A DNA stretch of 64,000 nucleotides from Harryflintia acetispora (GCA_004340125.1 SLUK01000003.1:174501-238500); one strand, 5' to 3'. Counted from the stretch's first letter, positions 15,914 through 24,492 are shown. Numbers and translations: made by a program. The notes: generated by a model from the sequence alone, not told the origin.

Positions 15914-17149
15914 TTAGGCATCTTCGGTCTGCTGCACACTTTCCGGCACGTTCTCCTGCAGCGTCACGCTGATGGGAAGGGTTTCTCCGTCGCGCAGGAC
16001 GCGCAGCTTGATGGTTTCACCGGCCGAGTATTTCTCCAGCTCGGTTTTCAGCTCCCGGGTGGAAGAGATCTCGGCGTCGCCCACCGCCACGATCCCGTCG
16101 CCGACCTTGAGCCCCGCCTTCTGGGCGGCCGAGGATTCGTTCACGCCCGCGATATAGACCCCAAGCTGCGGCACACGGTACATAAAGGCCGAGCGCTCGT
16201 CCTGGATGTCGATCACCGAGACGCCCAAAGCCCCGCGGCCGGTCACATAGCCGTTTTGGATCAGGTCCTCGATTACCGTCTTGGCCTTGTCGACCGGGAT
16301 GGCGAAGCCGAGCCCCTCGATCCCGGAACCGGAGGATTTGGCCACCACGATGCCGATCAGCTCACCCTTGTCGTTAAAGAGGCCGCCGCCCGAGTTGCCG
16401 GGGTTGATGGCCGCGTTGGTCTGGATGAGGGTGTGGGTCTCGCCGTCGATGGTGACCTCGCGGTTCAAGGCGCTGACGATGCCGTTGGTCACGGTGCCGC
16501 CCAGCTCGCCGAGCGGATTGCCGATGGCAACCGTCTCATCGCCGACCTGCAGGGAATCCGAGCTGCCCATCACGGCGGCGCTGAGGTTTTCGGCCTCGAT
16601 CTTGATGACGGCCAGATCGGTCTGTGGATCGGTCCCCACCAAAGTCGCGTCATAGGTTTCCTCTCCGTCCTTGAGGCGCACGGTGATCTTCTGCGCGCCG
16701 TCAATGACATGGTTGTTGGTGACGATGTAGCCGTCCTGCGAGATGATCACGCCGCTGCCCGCCGCCTGCGCGGTGACCGGCTGCATGAAAAAGTTCTGTT
16801 GGGGCACCTCGGTGCGGATCTCGACCACCGAGTCGGAAACCGAGCTGACGATCTGCGAGACGCTCATCACGCCGCCCGTGGAGGACGGGGCGCTCGAGAC
16901 GGTGGAGCCGGTGGGGGTATTGTCCGCCGGTTGTGAAGCCGCGCTCTGGTTTCCCGCAAGGTTGGCGGCGAGATAGCCGCCGCCGAAGCCCATCGCCGAG
17001 GAGGAGACCACACAGGCGAGGGCGACCGCCACTGCGAAGCCCCGGTTATGCCGTTTCTTCGGTCCTTCCTGCGGCGCCCCGCCGTACTGCGGATTGCTGG
17101 AGTAGCTGTTTTCCAGTTGACTGCCTTTAAAATCATCATAGTAATTCAT
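15914..17149 (-). CDS. HtrA/DegP-type serine protease (S1C) with PDZ domain
   Basis: A 411-residue membrane-anchored protease. A cytoplasmic N-terminus (1-37) is followed by one membrane helix (38-63) and a Ser/Thr/Pro linker. The trypsin-like domain has His147 (NNHV), Asp178 (TDLAV) and Ser253 (GNSGGG), all intact. A single PDZ domain covers about 310-395 (GVYIAGVNESSAAQKAGLKVGD). Length and layout match Gram-positive HtrA proteins, which degrade misfolded exported proteins. It is convergent with one secreted-protein gene and divergent from another. Confidence 0.93.
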   Translation of the reverse strand: MNYYDDFKGSQLENSYSSNPQYGGAPQEGPKKRHNRGFAVAVALACVVSSSAMGFGGGYLAANLAGNQSAASQPADNTPTGSTVSSAPSSTGGVMSVSQIVSSVSDSVVEIRTEVPQQNFFMQPVTAQAAGSGVIISQDGYIVTNNHVIDGAQKITVRLKDGEETYDATLVGTDPQTDLAVIKIEAENLSAAVMGSSDSLQVGDETVAIGNPLGELGGTVTNGIVSALNREVTIDGETHTLIQTNAAINPGNSGGGLFNDKGELIGIVVAKSSGSGIEGLGFAIPVDKAKTVIEDLIQNGYVTGRGALGVSVIDIQDERSAFMYRVPQLGVYIAGVNESSAAQKAGLKVGDGIVAVGDAEISSTRELKTELEKYSAGETIKLRVLRDGETLPISVTLQENVPESVQQTEDA

Positions 17150-17363
17150 ATATATGCCTCCTTACAGGTGGTTGTTTTTTGAACTGTCTATAGAATACCC
17201 GCCAGATGTGTGATCCGTTTTAAGACTTTGAAACCTTGATTTTAATTTTTTACGAAGAGATTTTGTACTTTGTAAAGAAAAATCGATGGAATCTTGAAGA
17301 ATTTGCTACCTTTGGCTTTTTTGGAAGAATTGCCCTTATTTGTAACAAAAATGGGAAAAAAGC

Positions 17364-17392
17364 TCGACATTTTTTGTCTCTCACGCTATAAT
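17364..17392 (+). promoter_or_regulatory. promoter of the second transglutaminase-like gene
   Basis: A -35 TCGACA (17364-17369), a 17-bp spacer and a perfect -10 TATAAT (17387-17392) lie 30 bp before the GTG start at 17423. Confidence 0.75.
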
Positions 17393-17422
17393 AAGAAAAG
17401 TAGTATTTGAGGAGTGTATATA

Positions 17423-18292
17423 GTGTTTAAAATGAAAAAGATCGTTTCGGCATTATTGGCGGCGGCTATGCTGTTTGGCGCGGCGCTTTCGGCTTCGGCG
17501 GCGGCCAAAACGCAGGACAAGGATTGGACCCAGGCCGACCTGAGCAAGCTGGGACAGGGGATCTACCAGGATTTTGTCAAGGGCCTGCACAACATGCAGG
17601 GCACGGTGACCTCCGAATTCAGCGGCACCAGCCAGCAGGCGTTCGACCAGTTTGGCAAGATTTTGCAGGTGCTCAAAAAACAGAACCCTGAAATTTTCTG
17701 GCTGAGCTACGACTACCAGTCCTGCAAGGTGACGGGCGGGGATACCCTTTCCTGGAGCCCGGACTATTTCTCCGAATTCAAGAGCGGCGGCAAGCTGGAC
17801 AAGGAGAAGATCAAATCGGTCCAGCAAAGCCTCGAGGCGGTGGTCAACTCGGTGGGCACCGGCAAGACGACCTATGAAACGGTCACGAAGTTCAATTCCT
17901 GGCTGACCCAGAATGTCGCCTACACCTTCGACTACTCCAACAGCCATGTCTACGAGCTGACCGGCGCGCTGGTGGATCGCAAATGTGCCTGTGAGGGCTA
18001 TGCCAAGGCGTTTAAATTCCTTTGTGACAACGCCGGGATCGAGTGCGTGGTCGTTTCGGGCAAGGGCACCACGGGGGGCACGACCTACGACCACGAGTGG
18101 AATTATGTCAAAATGGACGACGGCAAGTGGTATCTGATGGACTGCACCTGGAACGCGCTCGGCGCCAACAAGCAGAAGTGGTTCCTGCTTGGCACCGACT
18201 CCGCGGTGGAGGGGATGGCGCTGCTCACCTCTCACAAGGAGGACGGCTCGAAGTATCCCGAGCTTTCCAAGGCAAACTACAGCGCGCAGTAG
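17423..18292 (+). CDS. secreted transglutaminase-like protein
   Basis: A 289-residue exported protein with a signal peptide (to about residue 27, ALSASAAA). The core is a transglutaminase-like domain: Cys in RKCACEGYAKAFKFLC, His in YDHEWNYVKM and Asp in KWYLMDCTWN. This is the compact form common in Clostridia secreted proteins. GTG 17423 is chosen because GAGGAG (17409-17414) lies 8 bp upstream; ATG 17432 would be 17 bp away. It is distinct from the larger paralog at 14508, with little similarity outside the catalytic motifs. A terminator follows at 18305. Confidence 0.85.
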   Translation: MFKMKKIVSALLAAAMLFGAALSASAAAKTQDKDWTQADLSKLGQGIYQDFVKGLHNMQGTVTSEFSGTSQQAFDQFGKILQVLKKQNPEIFWLSYDYQSCKVTGGDTLSWSPDYFSEFKSGGKLDKEKIKSVQQSLEAVVNSVGTGKTTYETVTKFNSWLTQNVAYTFDYSNSHVYELTGALVDRKCACEGYAKAFKFLCDNAGIECVVVSGKGTTGGTTYDHEWNYVKMDDGKWYLMDCTWNALGANKQKWFLLGTDSAVEGMALLTSHKEDGSKYPELSKANYSAQ

Positions 18293-18304
18293 CAGCTATA
18301 ATTT

Positions 18305-18326
18305 AACGGGTCGCCCGTTCCTTTTT
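18305..18326 (+). terminator. terminator of the transglutaminase-like gene
   Basis: Stem AACGGG-TCG-CCCGTT (18305-18319) followed by CCTTTTT. Confidence 0.75.
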
Positions 18327-18373
18327 GGGCCGCCTGATGACAGCAACAAAGCGTAAATTGGGGGGCAAACAAA

Positions 18374-18811
18374 ATGTTCGATTATGACAATCCGTCCGGA
18401 ATCAACTATACGGTGATTTCCAAGAGCACCACGGTGCGCGGAAACATCAAAACGGCCGACCCGATCAAGGTCAGCGGCCGGGTGATCGGCGACATCGACT
18501 GCGAGAAGCGCGCCGCCGTCACCGGCAAGGTGGAGGGGAACATCGGCAGCGAGAACTTTGTGGCCAGCAACGCGGCCGTCAAGGGGAACATCGACTGCCA
18601 TGACCAGTTCTCGGCGGACGAGGACAGCGCCATCATCGGGGACGTTACGGCCGGAGCCGCGACGGTTGAGGGCCGGGTCAAAGGCAATATGAAGATTGCC
18701 AACGAGGTCGAGGTGGGCTCCACCGCGGTCATTGTGGGGGACATTTCCGCGAGCAACATCGAGGTCAAAAAGGGCGCGCGGGTCAGCGGTACGCTGCAGA
18801 TCGACCACTGA
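18374..18811 (+). CDS. bactofilin-family protein
   Basis: A 145-residue protein of the bactofilin (DUF583) family, which polymerises into cytoskeletal filaments on the inner membrane face. The repeated short strands of the beta-helix are visible (TTVRGNIKTADPIKVSGRVIGD, with turns repeating about every 18 residues, to GARVSGTLQID). The usual N-terminal variable tail is short (about 12 residues). The ATG has a GGGGGG-type site just upstream. It sits among envelope protein genes, consistent with a role in cell shape or wall synthesis; this is inference. Confidence 0.87.
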   Translation: MFDYDNPSGINYTVISKSTTVRGNIKTADPIKVSGRVIGDIDCEKRAAVTGKVEGNIGSENFVASNAAVKGNIDCHDQFSADEDSAIIGDVTAGAATVEGRVKGNMKIANEVEVGSTAVIVGDISASNIEVKKGARVSGTLQIDH

Positions 18812-18828
18812 TTCACGATTCGACAGAT

Positions 18829-18866
18829 AAAAAACCGGAGGCGCATTTATGCGCCTCCGGTTTTTT
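18829..18866. terminator. bidirectional terminator after the bactofilin and Rrf2 genes
   Basis: A perfect 17-bp stem (core ACCGGAGGCGCA) with a TTTA loop, A-run left and T-run right. Confidence 0.9.
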
Positions 18867-18872
18867 GCGTGT

Positions 18873-19307
18873 TTATCGCTCTTGCGCAGTCCTTTTGCCG
18901 CTGAATATCACCCGGTCGATATCTTTTACCGTGATACCCTCGAGCCGCCGCTTACACAGCTCGTCGAGCTCGCCGTAGATGCCGTCCATGATCCGTCCCA
19001 TCCCCGAGGCGACCAGGCATTTTTTGTCCACGTTTCCCGAGCGCCAGGAGGCGCTCACCAGCGGCACGCCCACCGCCTCGTCGATCCGGCGCAGGGTCAC
19101 TTCCCCCGGGTCGAGGCAGAAGCGGTAGCCGCCCTCGGCTCCCTCCTTGGTTTCGATCAGCCCGCCCTTCTTGAGCATGGCCATCACCTTGCGCACCCGG
19201 GCGGGATTGGTGCAGACATTCTGCGAGAGCTCCTCGCTTGAGAGGGTGGTGCCCTTGTGGTTGAGGTAGACCAGCGCGTGGACCGCGATGGTAAATTCTC
19301 CGGTCAT
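18873..19307 (-). CDS. Rrf2-family transcriptional regulator
   Basis: A 144-residue winged-helix regulator. The N-terminal part (EFTIAVHALVYL) and the recognition region (NPARVRKVMAMLKKGGLI, then GAEGGYRF) are typical of Rrf2/YwnA proteins. The three-Cys cluster of Fe-S-binding members (IscR, NsrR) is absent: only one Cys lies in the equivalent loop (KKCLVASGMG), so it probably does not hold a cluster. Its start overlaps the stop of the upstream membrane-protein gene (ATGA), so the two are coupled. It may regulate its own promoter at 19769-19797. Confidence 0.85.
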   Translation of the reverse strand: MTGEFTIAVHALVYLNHKGTTLSSEELSQNVCTNPARVRKVMAMLKKGGLIETKEGAEGGYRFCLDPGEVTLRRIDEAVGVPLVSASWRSGNVDKKCLVASGMGRIMDGIYGELDELCKRRLEGITVKDIDRVIFSGKRTAQER

Positions 19308-19621
19308 CGTGACGCCCCTTTCCCGGATTTAAACGATGCCTTGGCCCTTTTCAGCAGATCGAACAGGAAGAGAAGATGCAGGACGAGCAGCGCGCCGTAT
19401 AAGGCGAGCTGCCCGCCGCTTGCCTGCGCACAGGCGACCCCGGTGCCCTGGCGGGCCAGGGCATAGACCAGCGACGCACTGTAGAAGAGGGAGAGGGCCA
19501 GGTAGAGCAGTGGGAAGAGGCTCCGCGCGCTTCGCACGACCAGCACCAAGCTGACCGCCAGCACCGAAAGCGCGGCGGCCAGCCCGCAAAAGAAAAGCAG
19601 GGTCGATAGGATAAAATGCAA
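19304..19621 (-). CDS. small three-to-four-helix membrane protein of unknown function
   Basis: A 105-residue hydrophobic protein. Three helices are clear (about residues 4-29, 34-56 and 70-90), ending in a basic tail. The start is TTG 19621, with AAGGAGG 8 bp upstream; this site overlaps the end of the 29-residue peptide gene. Its stop overlaps the Rrf2 start by 4 bp, so the frame is well supported by coupling on both sides. No family was recognised. Confidence 0.65.
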   Translation of the reverse strand: MHFILSTLLFFCGLAAALSVLAVSLVLVVRSARSLFPLLYLALSLFYSASLVYALARQGTGVACAQASGGQLALYGALLVLHLLFLFDLLKRAKASFKSGKGASR

Positions 19622-19634
19622 AGCGTCCCCCTCC

Positions 19635-19724
19635 TTAAACGCAGAAGCCGATCCCGGTGTGCAGCAGCACAGCCACCAGTACAGCGGCCAAAACTACTCC
19701 GGCGAAACGTAAAACCTGATCCAT
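19635..19724 (-). CDS. 29-residue hydrophobic membrane peptide
   Basis: A short gene reading MDQVLRFAGVVLAAVLVAVL to residue 20, then LHTGIGFCV and TAA. One membrane helix covers about residues 6-26. The ATG has AGGAGGAGCC upstream, as strong as any site in the window, and the stop is followed at once by the ribosome binding site of the next gene. It is the first gene of a unit with a membrane protein and an Rrf2 regulator, behind a consensus promoter. It may be a small membrane subunit or leader peptide; function unknown. Confidence 0.7.
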   Translation of the reverse strand: MDQVLRFAGVVLAAVLVAVLLHTGIGFCV

Positions 19725-19751
19725 GGCTCCTCCTGAATGTATCGTTTGATG

Positions 19752-19797
19752 TTACAGCTTATACTGTAATTATAATATTTACAGAATCTGTTGTCAA
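19752..19797 (-). promoter_or_regulatory. consensus promoter with paired dyads (candidate Rrf2 operator)
   Basis: On the minus strand: -35 TTGACA (19792-19797), a 17-bp spacer, -10 TATAAT (19769-19774). Two dyads with ACAG/CTGT half-sites overlap it: TTACAG-6-CTGTAA (19752-19769) and ACAG-AAT-CTGT (19781-19791). The arrangement suggests autoregulation by the Rrf2 protein; binding is inference. Confidence 0.75.
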
Positions 19798-19860
19798 GTC
19801 CCGGGATGATATTTTGGGGGAGGGGCGCGCGGCTTTTTTCAGGATAGAGGTTGAAGCCGC

Positions 19861-19903
19861 CCAGCAGACAGGCCCCGCCGGATCGGCGGAGCCTGTCTGC
19901 TGG
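19861..19903 (-). terminator. strong hairpin downstream of the histidine kinase gene
   Basis: A 13-bp outer stem (CCAGCAGACAGGC and complement) plus an inner CCGCCG/CGGCGG stem, 4 bp past the kinase stop. There is no T-run next to it, so it may act as a 3' end stabiliser as much as a terminator. Confidence 0.6.
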
Positions 19904-19906
19904 ATA

Positions 19907-22180
19907 TTATTCGGGGAGCCTTGCAAACTCAACAGTCACCACGAACAGGTCGGCGATGGTCTCCACCGAAAAGCGTCCGCCGCAGGCCTCGGTAAAGCTG
20001 CGGGCGATCGAGAGGCCAAGCCCGCTGCCGCCGTCGGTACGGCTTTGATCCCCCCGCACGAAGCGCTCGGTGAAATCCACGCCCGGGGCGATTTCGGTTT
20101 TCGAGGTGTTCTTCACGCTGGCCACCGCCATGCTGCCGTCGGCGTGCAGCGAGACGTGGATCCGCGAGCCCTCGAGGGAATACTGCAAGGCGTTTTGCAG
20201 CAGGTTCTGGAAGACCCGGTAGAGCCGCTGCCCGTCGGCCTGGATCATCACCGGCTCCTCGGGTATCTCGCTCCTGAGCTGCACCGGGCTTCCGGCGATC
20301 TGCTCCTGCATGTCGGCCAGGGTCTGGCGCAGCAGCTTCCCGAGGTCCAGCTCCTCCTGGTCCACCGGCAGCTGTCCCGAGGTCGCCTTGCTCACCTCGA
20401 ACACGTCCTGCACCATCGTCTTGAGGCGCTGGGACTTGCCCTTAAGAATCTCTATATAGTCCCGCACATGCTCGGGCAGGTCCTCCTCCTCGTCCAGCAG
20501 CTCGACGTAGCTGATGATCGAGGTCAGCGGGGTTTTGATGTCATGAGAAACGTTTGCGATCAGCTCGACCTTCATGCGCTCGCTGCGGATCTGCTCCTCG
20601 AGCGCGGCGTTCATCCCGCGCTGGATGTCGCCGAGGTCCTGCGCCGCCTGGCAGAGGTCCGCGTCTTCGGGGAGGGTCAGCGGCATGCTCAGATTGCCCG
20701 CGCGCACCGTCCCGATCTGGTCGATCAGCGCGCCGACATCCCCGCTCATACTCCGGCAGTCCCTGTTAAAGCCGTGCAGCGCCCAAAGTCCAAGCGCCAG
20801 CAGCAGGAGCAGGGGAATGGCAATGACGAGGGCTCCGGGGGAATTATAGATCATGAAGAAGAACAGGGGCACCGCCGCCGCGGCGCTGAGGATCACCTGA
20901 AAGGCCGTGATCCGGCGCAGGCGGCGCTCCATGCGCTGCTGGAAGGGCAGACGCAGCTCGGCTCTCCGGTGGGAAGCGCGCAGCCTTGAGAGAAGGCTGT
21001 GCTTTAGGGGGTGCACTCCATAGCGCAGGTCGTTGACCAGCAGGTAGCCCATCCAGAACAGGAACAGCACGGCGCCGGTGTTCTGGGCGACGTCCTGGAG
21101 GTAGGAGGAGAGCATCCAGAAGTCGAGATAGCCTTCGTTATAGACATAATAGGCCAGCTCGCGCATATTGTAGCTCGAAGCGAGCAGGGCGAAGAGAAGG
21201 GCCAGCAGCAGGATCAGGACCTTGAACTCGATGTAGACGCGTCCCGTGATCCTGGCCAGGAAGCGGTCTGCGCGCGCCTTTTGCCGCCGCGAAAAGAGAT
21301 AGAACAGGAAGAAGACGGCGCCGGCGGTCAGGGCAAAGGCACAGACGATATAGCGCTGCCGGTTCTGGCTGAGATTGCGCGCCAGGTAGTACAGGTCGTT
21401 GCTGCGGTACGCCGAATTGGAGTTGTCCGTCGAAACGTAGAGCATGGGCACCTTGGCGGCGGCGATGGTGACGGTGGCGTGAGAGGTCTTTTCATCCACC
21501 GTGAAGTTATTGTAGCCGGGGAGGTACCAGTCGTTCTCCTCCCGGTAATACCCGTCGCCGTACGGGTCGATCTTCTTGCCGTCCTTTATGATGGTGGCCT
21601 TCTTGCCGTCGAAATAGAGCAGGAAGTTGTACCCCTCGGGCTGGGCGAGGGAGGGGCCGTCGAGCCCGGTGCCCTCGGCGTTGGTGTACTTTTCCTTGCC
21701 GTCGTAGGAGATGGTATAAAGTATGTTTTTGTCCTTGGCGAAGCGCTCGTGCGCGCGCTTTGCGGCCGCCTCGATCTCCTCGTCGCTGGGGTAGCTTGGC
21801 CCGGAGGAAGAATCCTCGGACACGCCGTAGCTCGTTTCGGTTTGCCAGCCCCATTGCAGGCCGAGGCCCTCCATGGCCGCCTCGGCGGATTCCTGGGCGT
21901 AGCTATAGGTGTATTCCCCGTCGTAGGGGTAGCCGTACCAGTCCAGCGGGCTGCCGCTGGCCATCGCGAGGAAATCCTCGAGGTAGCCCGAGATGTTCCG
22001 GCGAAACTGGGTGGTATTCTGATAGTCGGTCTCAAAGCTCTCCCGCAGCTCCTGCACGCCCTGGGAGCCGCGCAGCGCCAGCGAGAGGAAGGGAGCGGCC
22101 CCGCCCAGGAGGAGGCTCACCCCGAGAGAAAAGCAAAGAAAACTAAGTATGGCTTTCCATTTTTTCGATTTTGTATCCAA
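19907..22180 (-). CDS. sensor histidine kinase with large extracytoplasmic domain
   Basis: A 757-residue kinase. One N-terminal helix (about 11-34) is followed by a 235-residue outer domain rich in Tyr, Asp and Gly (to about 270). About five more helices follow (277-297, 314-335, 370-385, 425-465). The catalytic core is complete: H-box VSHDIKTPLTSIISYVELL, N-box QNLLQNALQYS and G-box GSGLGLSIARS. TTG 22180 is the only usable start and overlaps the response regulator gene by 38 bp, a sign of coupling. The kinase phosphorylates that regulator in response to an unknown outside signal. Confidence 0.9.
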   Translation of the reverse strand: MDTKSKKWKAILSFLCFSLGVSLLLGGAAPFLSLALRGSQGVQELRESFETDYQNTTQFRRNISGYLEDFLAMASGSPLDWYGYPYDGEYTYSYAQESAEAAMEGLGLQWGWQTETSYGVSEDSSSGPSYPSDEEIEAAAKRAHERFAKDKNILYTISYDGKEKYTNAEGTGLDGPSLAQPEGYNFLLYFDGKKATIIKDGKKIDPYGDGYYREENDWYLPGYNNFTVDEKTSHATVTIAAAKVPMLYVSTDNSNSAYRSNDLYYLARNLSQNRQRYIVCAFALTAGAVFFLFYLFSRRQKARADRFLARITGRVYIEFKVLILLLALLFALLASSYNMRELAYYVYNEGYLDFWMLSSYLQDVAQNTGAVLFLFWMGYLLVNDLRYGVHPLKHSLLSRLRASHRRAELRLPFQQRMERRLRRITAFQVILSAAAAVPLFFFMIYNSPGALVIAIPLLLLLALGLWALHGFNRDCRSMSGDVGALIDQIGTVRAGNLSMPLTLPEDADLCQAAQDLGDIQRGMNAALEEQIRSERMKVELIANVSHDIKTPLTSIISYVELLDEEEDLPEHVRDYIEILKGKSQRLKTMVQDVFEVSKATSGQLPVDQEELDLGKLLRQTLADMQEQIAGSPVQLRSEIPEEPVMIQADGQRLYRVFQNLLQNALQYSLEGSRIHVSLHADGSMAVASVKNTSKTEIAPGVDFTERFVRGDQSRTDGGSGLGLSIARSFTEACGGRFSVETIADLFVVTVEFARLPE

Positions 22181-22853
22181 TTCCCCACACCACCTTTAAA
22201 TATTCGGGTTCCTTCGGGTTGAGTTCGATTTTTTCGCGAATGCGTCGGATGTGGACCATCACCGTGTTTTCCGGGGCGAAGGCCTCCTCCTCCCAGACCC
22301 TGCGGTAGATCTCCTCGGCGGGGAAGATCCGCCCGAGGTTGCGCATGAGCAGGTCGACGATCTTGGTCTCGGTCGCGGTCAGCTTGACGGGGTCGCCGTC
22401 GGCGCGCAGGAGGCGCTCCTCGGTGTTGTAGCTCAGCCGCCCGTTGTGGATCTCGCCGCTGCTGAGTGCCGTGTTGATGTCTCCGAGGCTGGTGTAGCGC
22501 CGCAGCTGGCTGCGCACCCGCGCCACCAGCTCCTGGGGGCTGAAGGGCTTGGTCACGTAGTCGTCGGCCCCCATTGAGAGGCCGAGGATCTTGTCGGTTT
22601 CCTCGCTCTTGGCGCTGAGCACGATGATGGGCAGGTTGCGCCGCTCGCGGATTTTCATGACGGCGGACAGCCCGTCGAGCTTCGGCATCATCACGTCGAT
22701 GAGGATCAGCTGGACCGACTGCTCGGCGGCAAGCTCGAGCGCCTTGAGGCCGTCGTAGGCCTCCAGCACCCGGTACCCCTCCTTGCGCAGCAGGATCGCG
22801 ATGGCTTTTACAATTTCCCGGTCGTCGTCGACCACAAGCACACATTCGTTCAT
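22143..22853 (-). CDS. OmpR/VanR-type response regulator
   Basis: A 236-residue DNA-binding regulator. The receiver domain (1-118) has the acidic pair DDD near residue 9-11, phospho-acceptor Asp in LILIDVMMPKLDG (about 53) and Lys in YVTKPF (about 103). The winged-helix output domain (135-232) shows LTATETKIVDLLMRN and NTVMVHIRRIREKI. AGGAGGAG precedes the ATG. It pairs with the overlapping kinase gene; repeats upstream at 22895-22935 suggest it controls its own promoter. Confidence 0.92.
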   Translation of the reverse strand: MNECVLVVDDDREIVKAIAILLRKEGYRVLEAYDGLKALELAAEQSVQLILIDVMMPKLDGLSAVMKIRERRNLPIIVLSAKSEETDKILGLSMGADDYVTKPFSPQELVARVRSQLRRYTSLGDINTALSSGEIHNGRLSYNTEERLLRADGDPVKLTATETKIVDLLMRNLGRIFPAEEIYRRVWEEEAFAPENTVMVHIRRIREKIELNPKEPEYLKVVWGIGYKIEKMESHT

Positions 22854-22894
22854 GGGAACTCCTCCTTCAGGCTTGTCTCTATCTTAAGGGAAGG

Positions 22895-22935
22895 TTCTTA
22901 CAAAATCACAAGGGAAATCCTTACAGATTCCTTAC
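22895..22935 (-). promoter_or_regulatory. direct repeats upstream of the two-component genes
   Basis: Three copies of TTCTTAC/TCCTTAC start at 22895, 22918 and 22929 (read on the plus strand). The last two are 11 bp apart, about one helical turn, as in OmpR-family binding boxes. Candidate autoregulatory site. Confidence 0.5.
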
Positions 22936-22951
22936 GAACCATAAGCTCGAA

Positions 22952-22988
22952 AGAAAAGACGTGTCAGAGAGACTGACACGTCTTTTCT
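22952..22988 (-). terminator. terminator of the regulator/kinase/pseudo-ATPase operon
   Basis: A perfect stem of about 15 bp (AGAAAAGACGTGTCA and complement) closes a purine-rich loop. On the minus strand the right half ends in TCTTTTCTTTC. It lies 40 bp after the stop of the gene at 23029. Confidence 0.75.
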
Positions 22989-23028
22989 ATCATTCAGTAT
23001 AGCATAGTTTCATCCGGCGGGGAAGGGC

Positions 23029-24492
23029 TCAGTCCCTGGCGCAGAGCTCTTCCTCCACCTCGATGATCCGGGAACACAGGCGCCGCAGCTGCGAGCGGCT
23101 GCGGGAAAGGAGAAGGATGGAAATCCCCCTCTGCCTCAGACGGCGCAGAACTTCCCCGAACTCGTGCAGCGAAAGGTCGTTATAACCGATATGGGGATTG
23201 CGAAAGATCATCACCGCCGGCCCGGTACAGAGCCAGCGCGCAATGACCAGGCTTTGCTGTAAGCTGCCGCCGAGCTGCGGCAGCCGCTCGCAGCGCCCAT
23301 ATTCCTGCGCCAGGTCCAGAAGGTCCAGTGCCGCCAGCGCTTGTAAAACCGTATAATAGGTCACCCGGCTGTTTTCGATCCCGAAGGGCCGCCCGAGATC
23401 GAGTAGCAGCCCGACGTTGTCGACGAGGCCCAGGTTGTGAAAAATCCCTTGCGTGCCGCTGGATTCGTCCAGCAGCGCGATCCCCTTTATGCTCGGGCGG
23501 GAGCCCTGCCTCGAGGGGAGGGGACGGCCGTCCAGCGCGGCGAAGCCGGTGTAGGGCAGCTGCCCGGTCAGCATATGGGAGAGCTCTTCGCAGACCGTCC
23601 AGTCCGGATCGTAGATTCCCAGCGCTTCCCCCGAGGCGAGGGAAAGGGAAAAGCCCCGCAGATGCTCCCCCGCACAGACGCTTTGCAGCTCGAGCCGGAC
23701 AGACCGGCCGGCGGCCGGGACACCTTCCCCTGCCAAGGGGGAGTCCTCCCGCGGCGGGGCGCTGCCATCCCCCCGGAACAGGGAGAGCAGTTCGCCGCCC
23801 TGAAGGTGCTGCGGCTCGCTGACCGAGACGATGGTGCCGTGACGCAGGACGGACAGCCGGTCGCATTCGAGGATCAGCTCACTGAAGCGGTCGGTGATGA
23901 ACAGTACAGAAACCCCCGCCTGCCGCAGGTAGCGCAATACATTTTTATAAAGGACAGCCTGCGCGCGGGTATAGCCGCCGGCGCTGTCCTCCAGGACCAG
24001 GATTTTGCTCTGGCGCGCGCACACGCGCAGCAGGGCGACGAGTTGGCGCTGCCAGGGAGGAATTTCCTCCAGCCGCTGATCCGCCCGGACGAAGGGGAGC
24101 CCCGCCTCCCCCAGCAGCCTCTGCGCCTCGGCGTACATGGCGGGCAGGTCGAGGCGGCGATAAGAGAAGAAGCGCTCCTGCAGGCCGCAGATGTTTTCCG
24201 CCACCGTCAGCTGCAAAAAGAGCTGGTCGTCCTGCCGGCAGCAGAGCATCCCTCCGGCGGCCTGCCGCCAAGCAGCGGGGGAAGAAACCTCCCTGCCAAA
24301 GAGGAACAGCTTGCCGCCCTCGGGAAAGGCGCGCGCGCCCAACAGCTCGAAGAGCGCGCCGCGGCAGCGGTCGGAGCGGCAGAAAAGGCCGTGCAGCTCC
24401 CCTTGCAACAGGGTGAGGTTGAGATTTTCGAGCAGCGGCCTCCCCTGCGATGAGAGGCTCAGGCGACATAGGCGCAGCAGTTCAGCTTTCAT
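23029..24492 (-). CDS. catalytically degenerate double ABC ATPase (RbsA-like pseudo-ATPase)
   Basis: A 487-residue protein with the two-nucleotide-domain layout of RbsA/XylG, but the ATP-handling residues are lost in both halves. In domain 1 Walker A reads CRSDRCRGA (38-46), Walker B ends VLEDS instead of LDEP (about 170), the signature is IPPWQRQ (144-150) and the H-loop His is TDR (200-202). In domain 2 the Walker A site is YDPDWTV (about 294-300) and Walker B is MIFRNP (428-433); the signature GGSLQQ is partly kept. It is the third gene after a response regulator and a histidine kinase, overlapping the kinase by 11 bp. It is likely a signalling adaptor that docks on a sugar permease; this is inference. 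Confidence 0.8.
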   Translation of the reverse strand: MKAELLRLCRLSLSSQGRPLLENLNLTLLQGELHGLFCRSDRCRGALFELLGARAFPEGGKLFLFGREVSSPAAWRQAAGGMLCCRQDDQLFLQLTVAENICGLQERFFSYRRLDLPAMYAEAQRLLGEAGLPFVRADQRLEEIPPWQRQLVALLRVCARQSKILVLEDSAGGYTRAQAVLYKNVLRYLRQAGVSVLFITDRFSELILECDRLSVLRHGTIVSVSEPQHLQGGELLSLFRGDGSAPPREDSPLAGEGVPAAGRSVRLELQSVCAGEHLRGFSLSLASGEALGIYDPDWTVCEELSHMLTGQLPYTGFAALDGRPLPSRQGSRPSIKGIALLDESSGTQGIFHNLGLVDNVGLLLDLGRPFGIENSRVTYYTVLQALAALDLLDLAQEYGRCERLPQLGGSLQQSLVIARWLCTGPAVMIFRNPHIGYNDLSLHEFGEVLRRLRQRGISILLLSRSRSQLRRLCSRIIEVEEELCARD

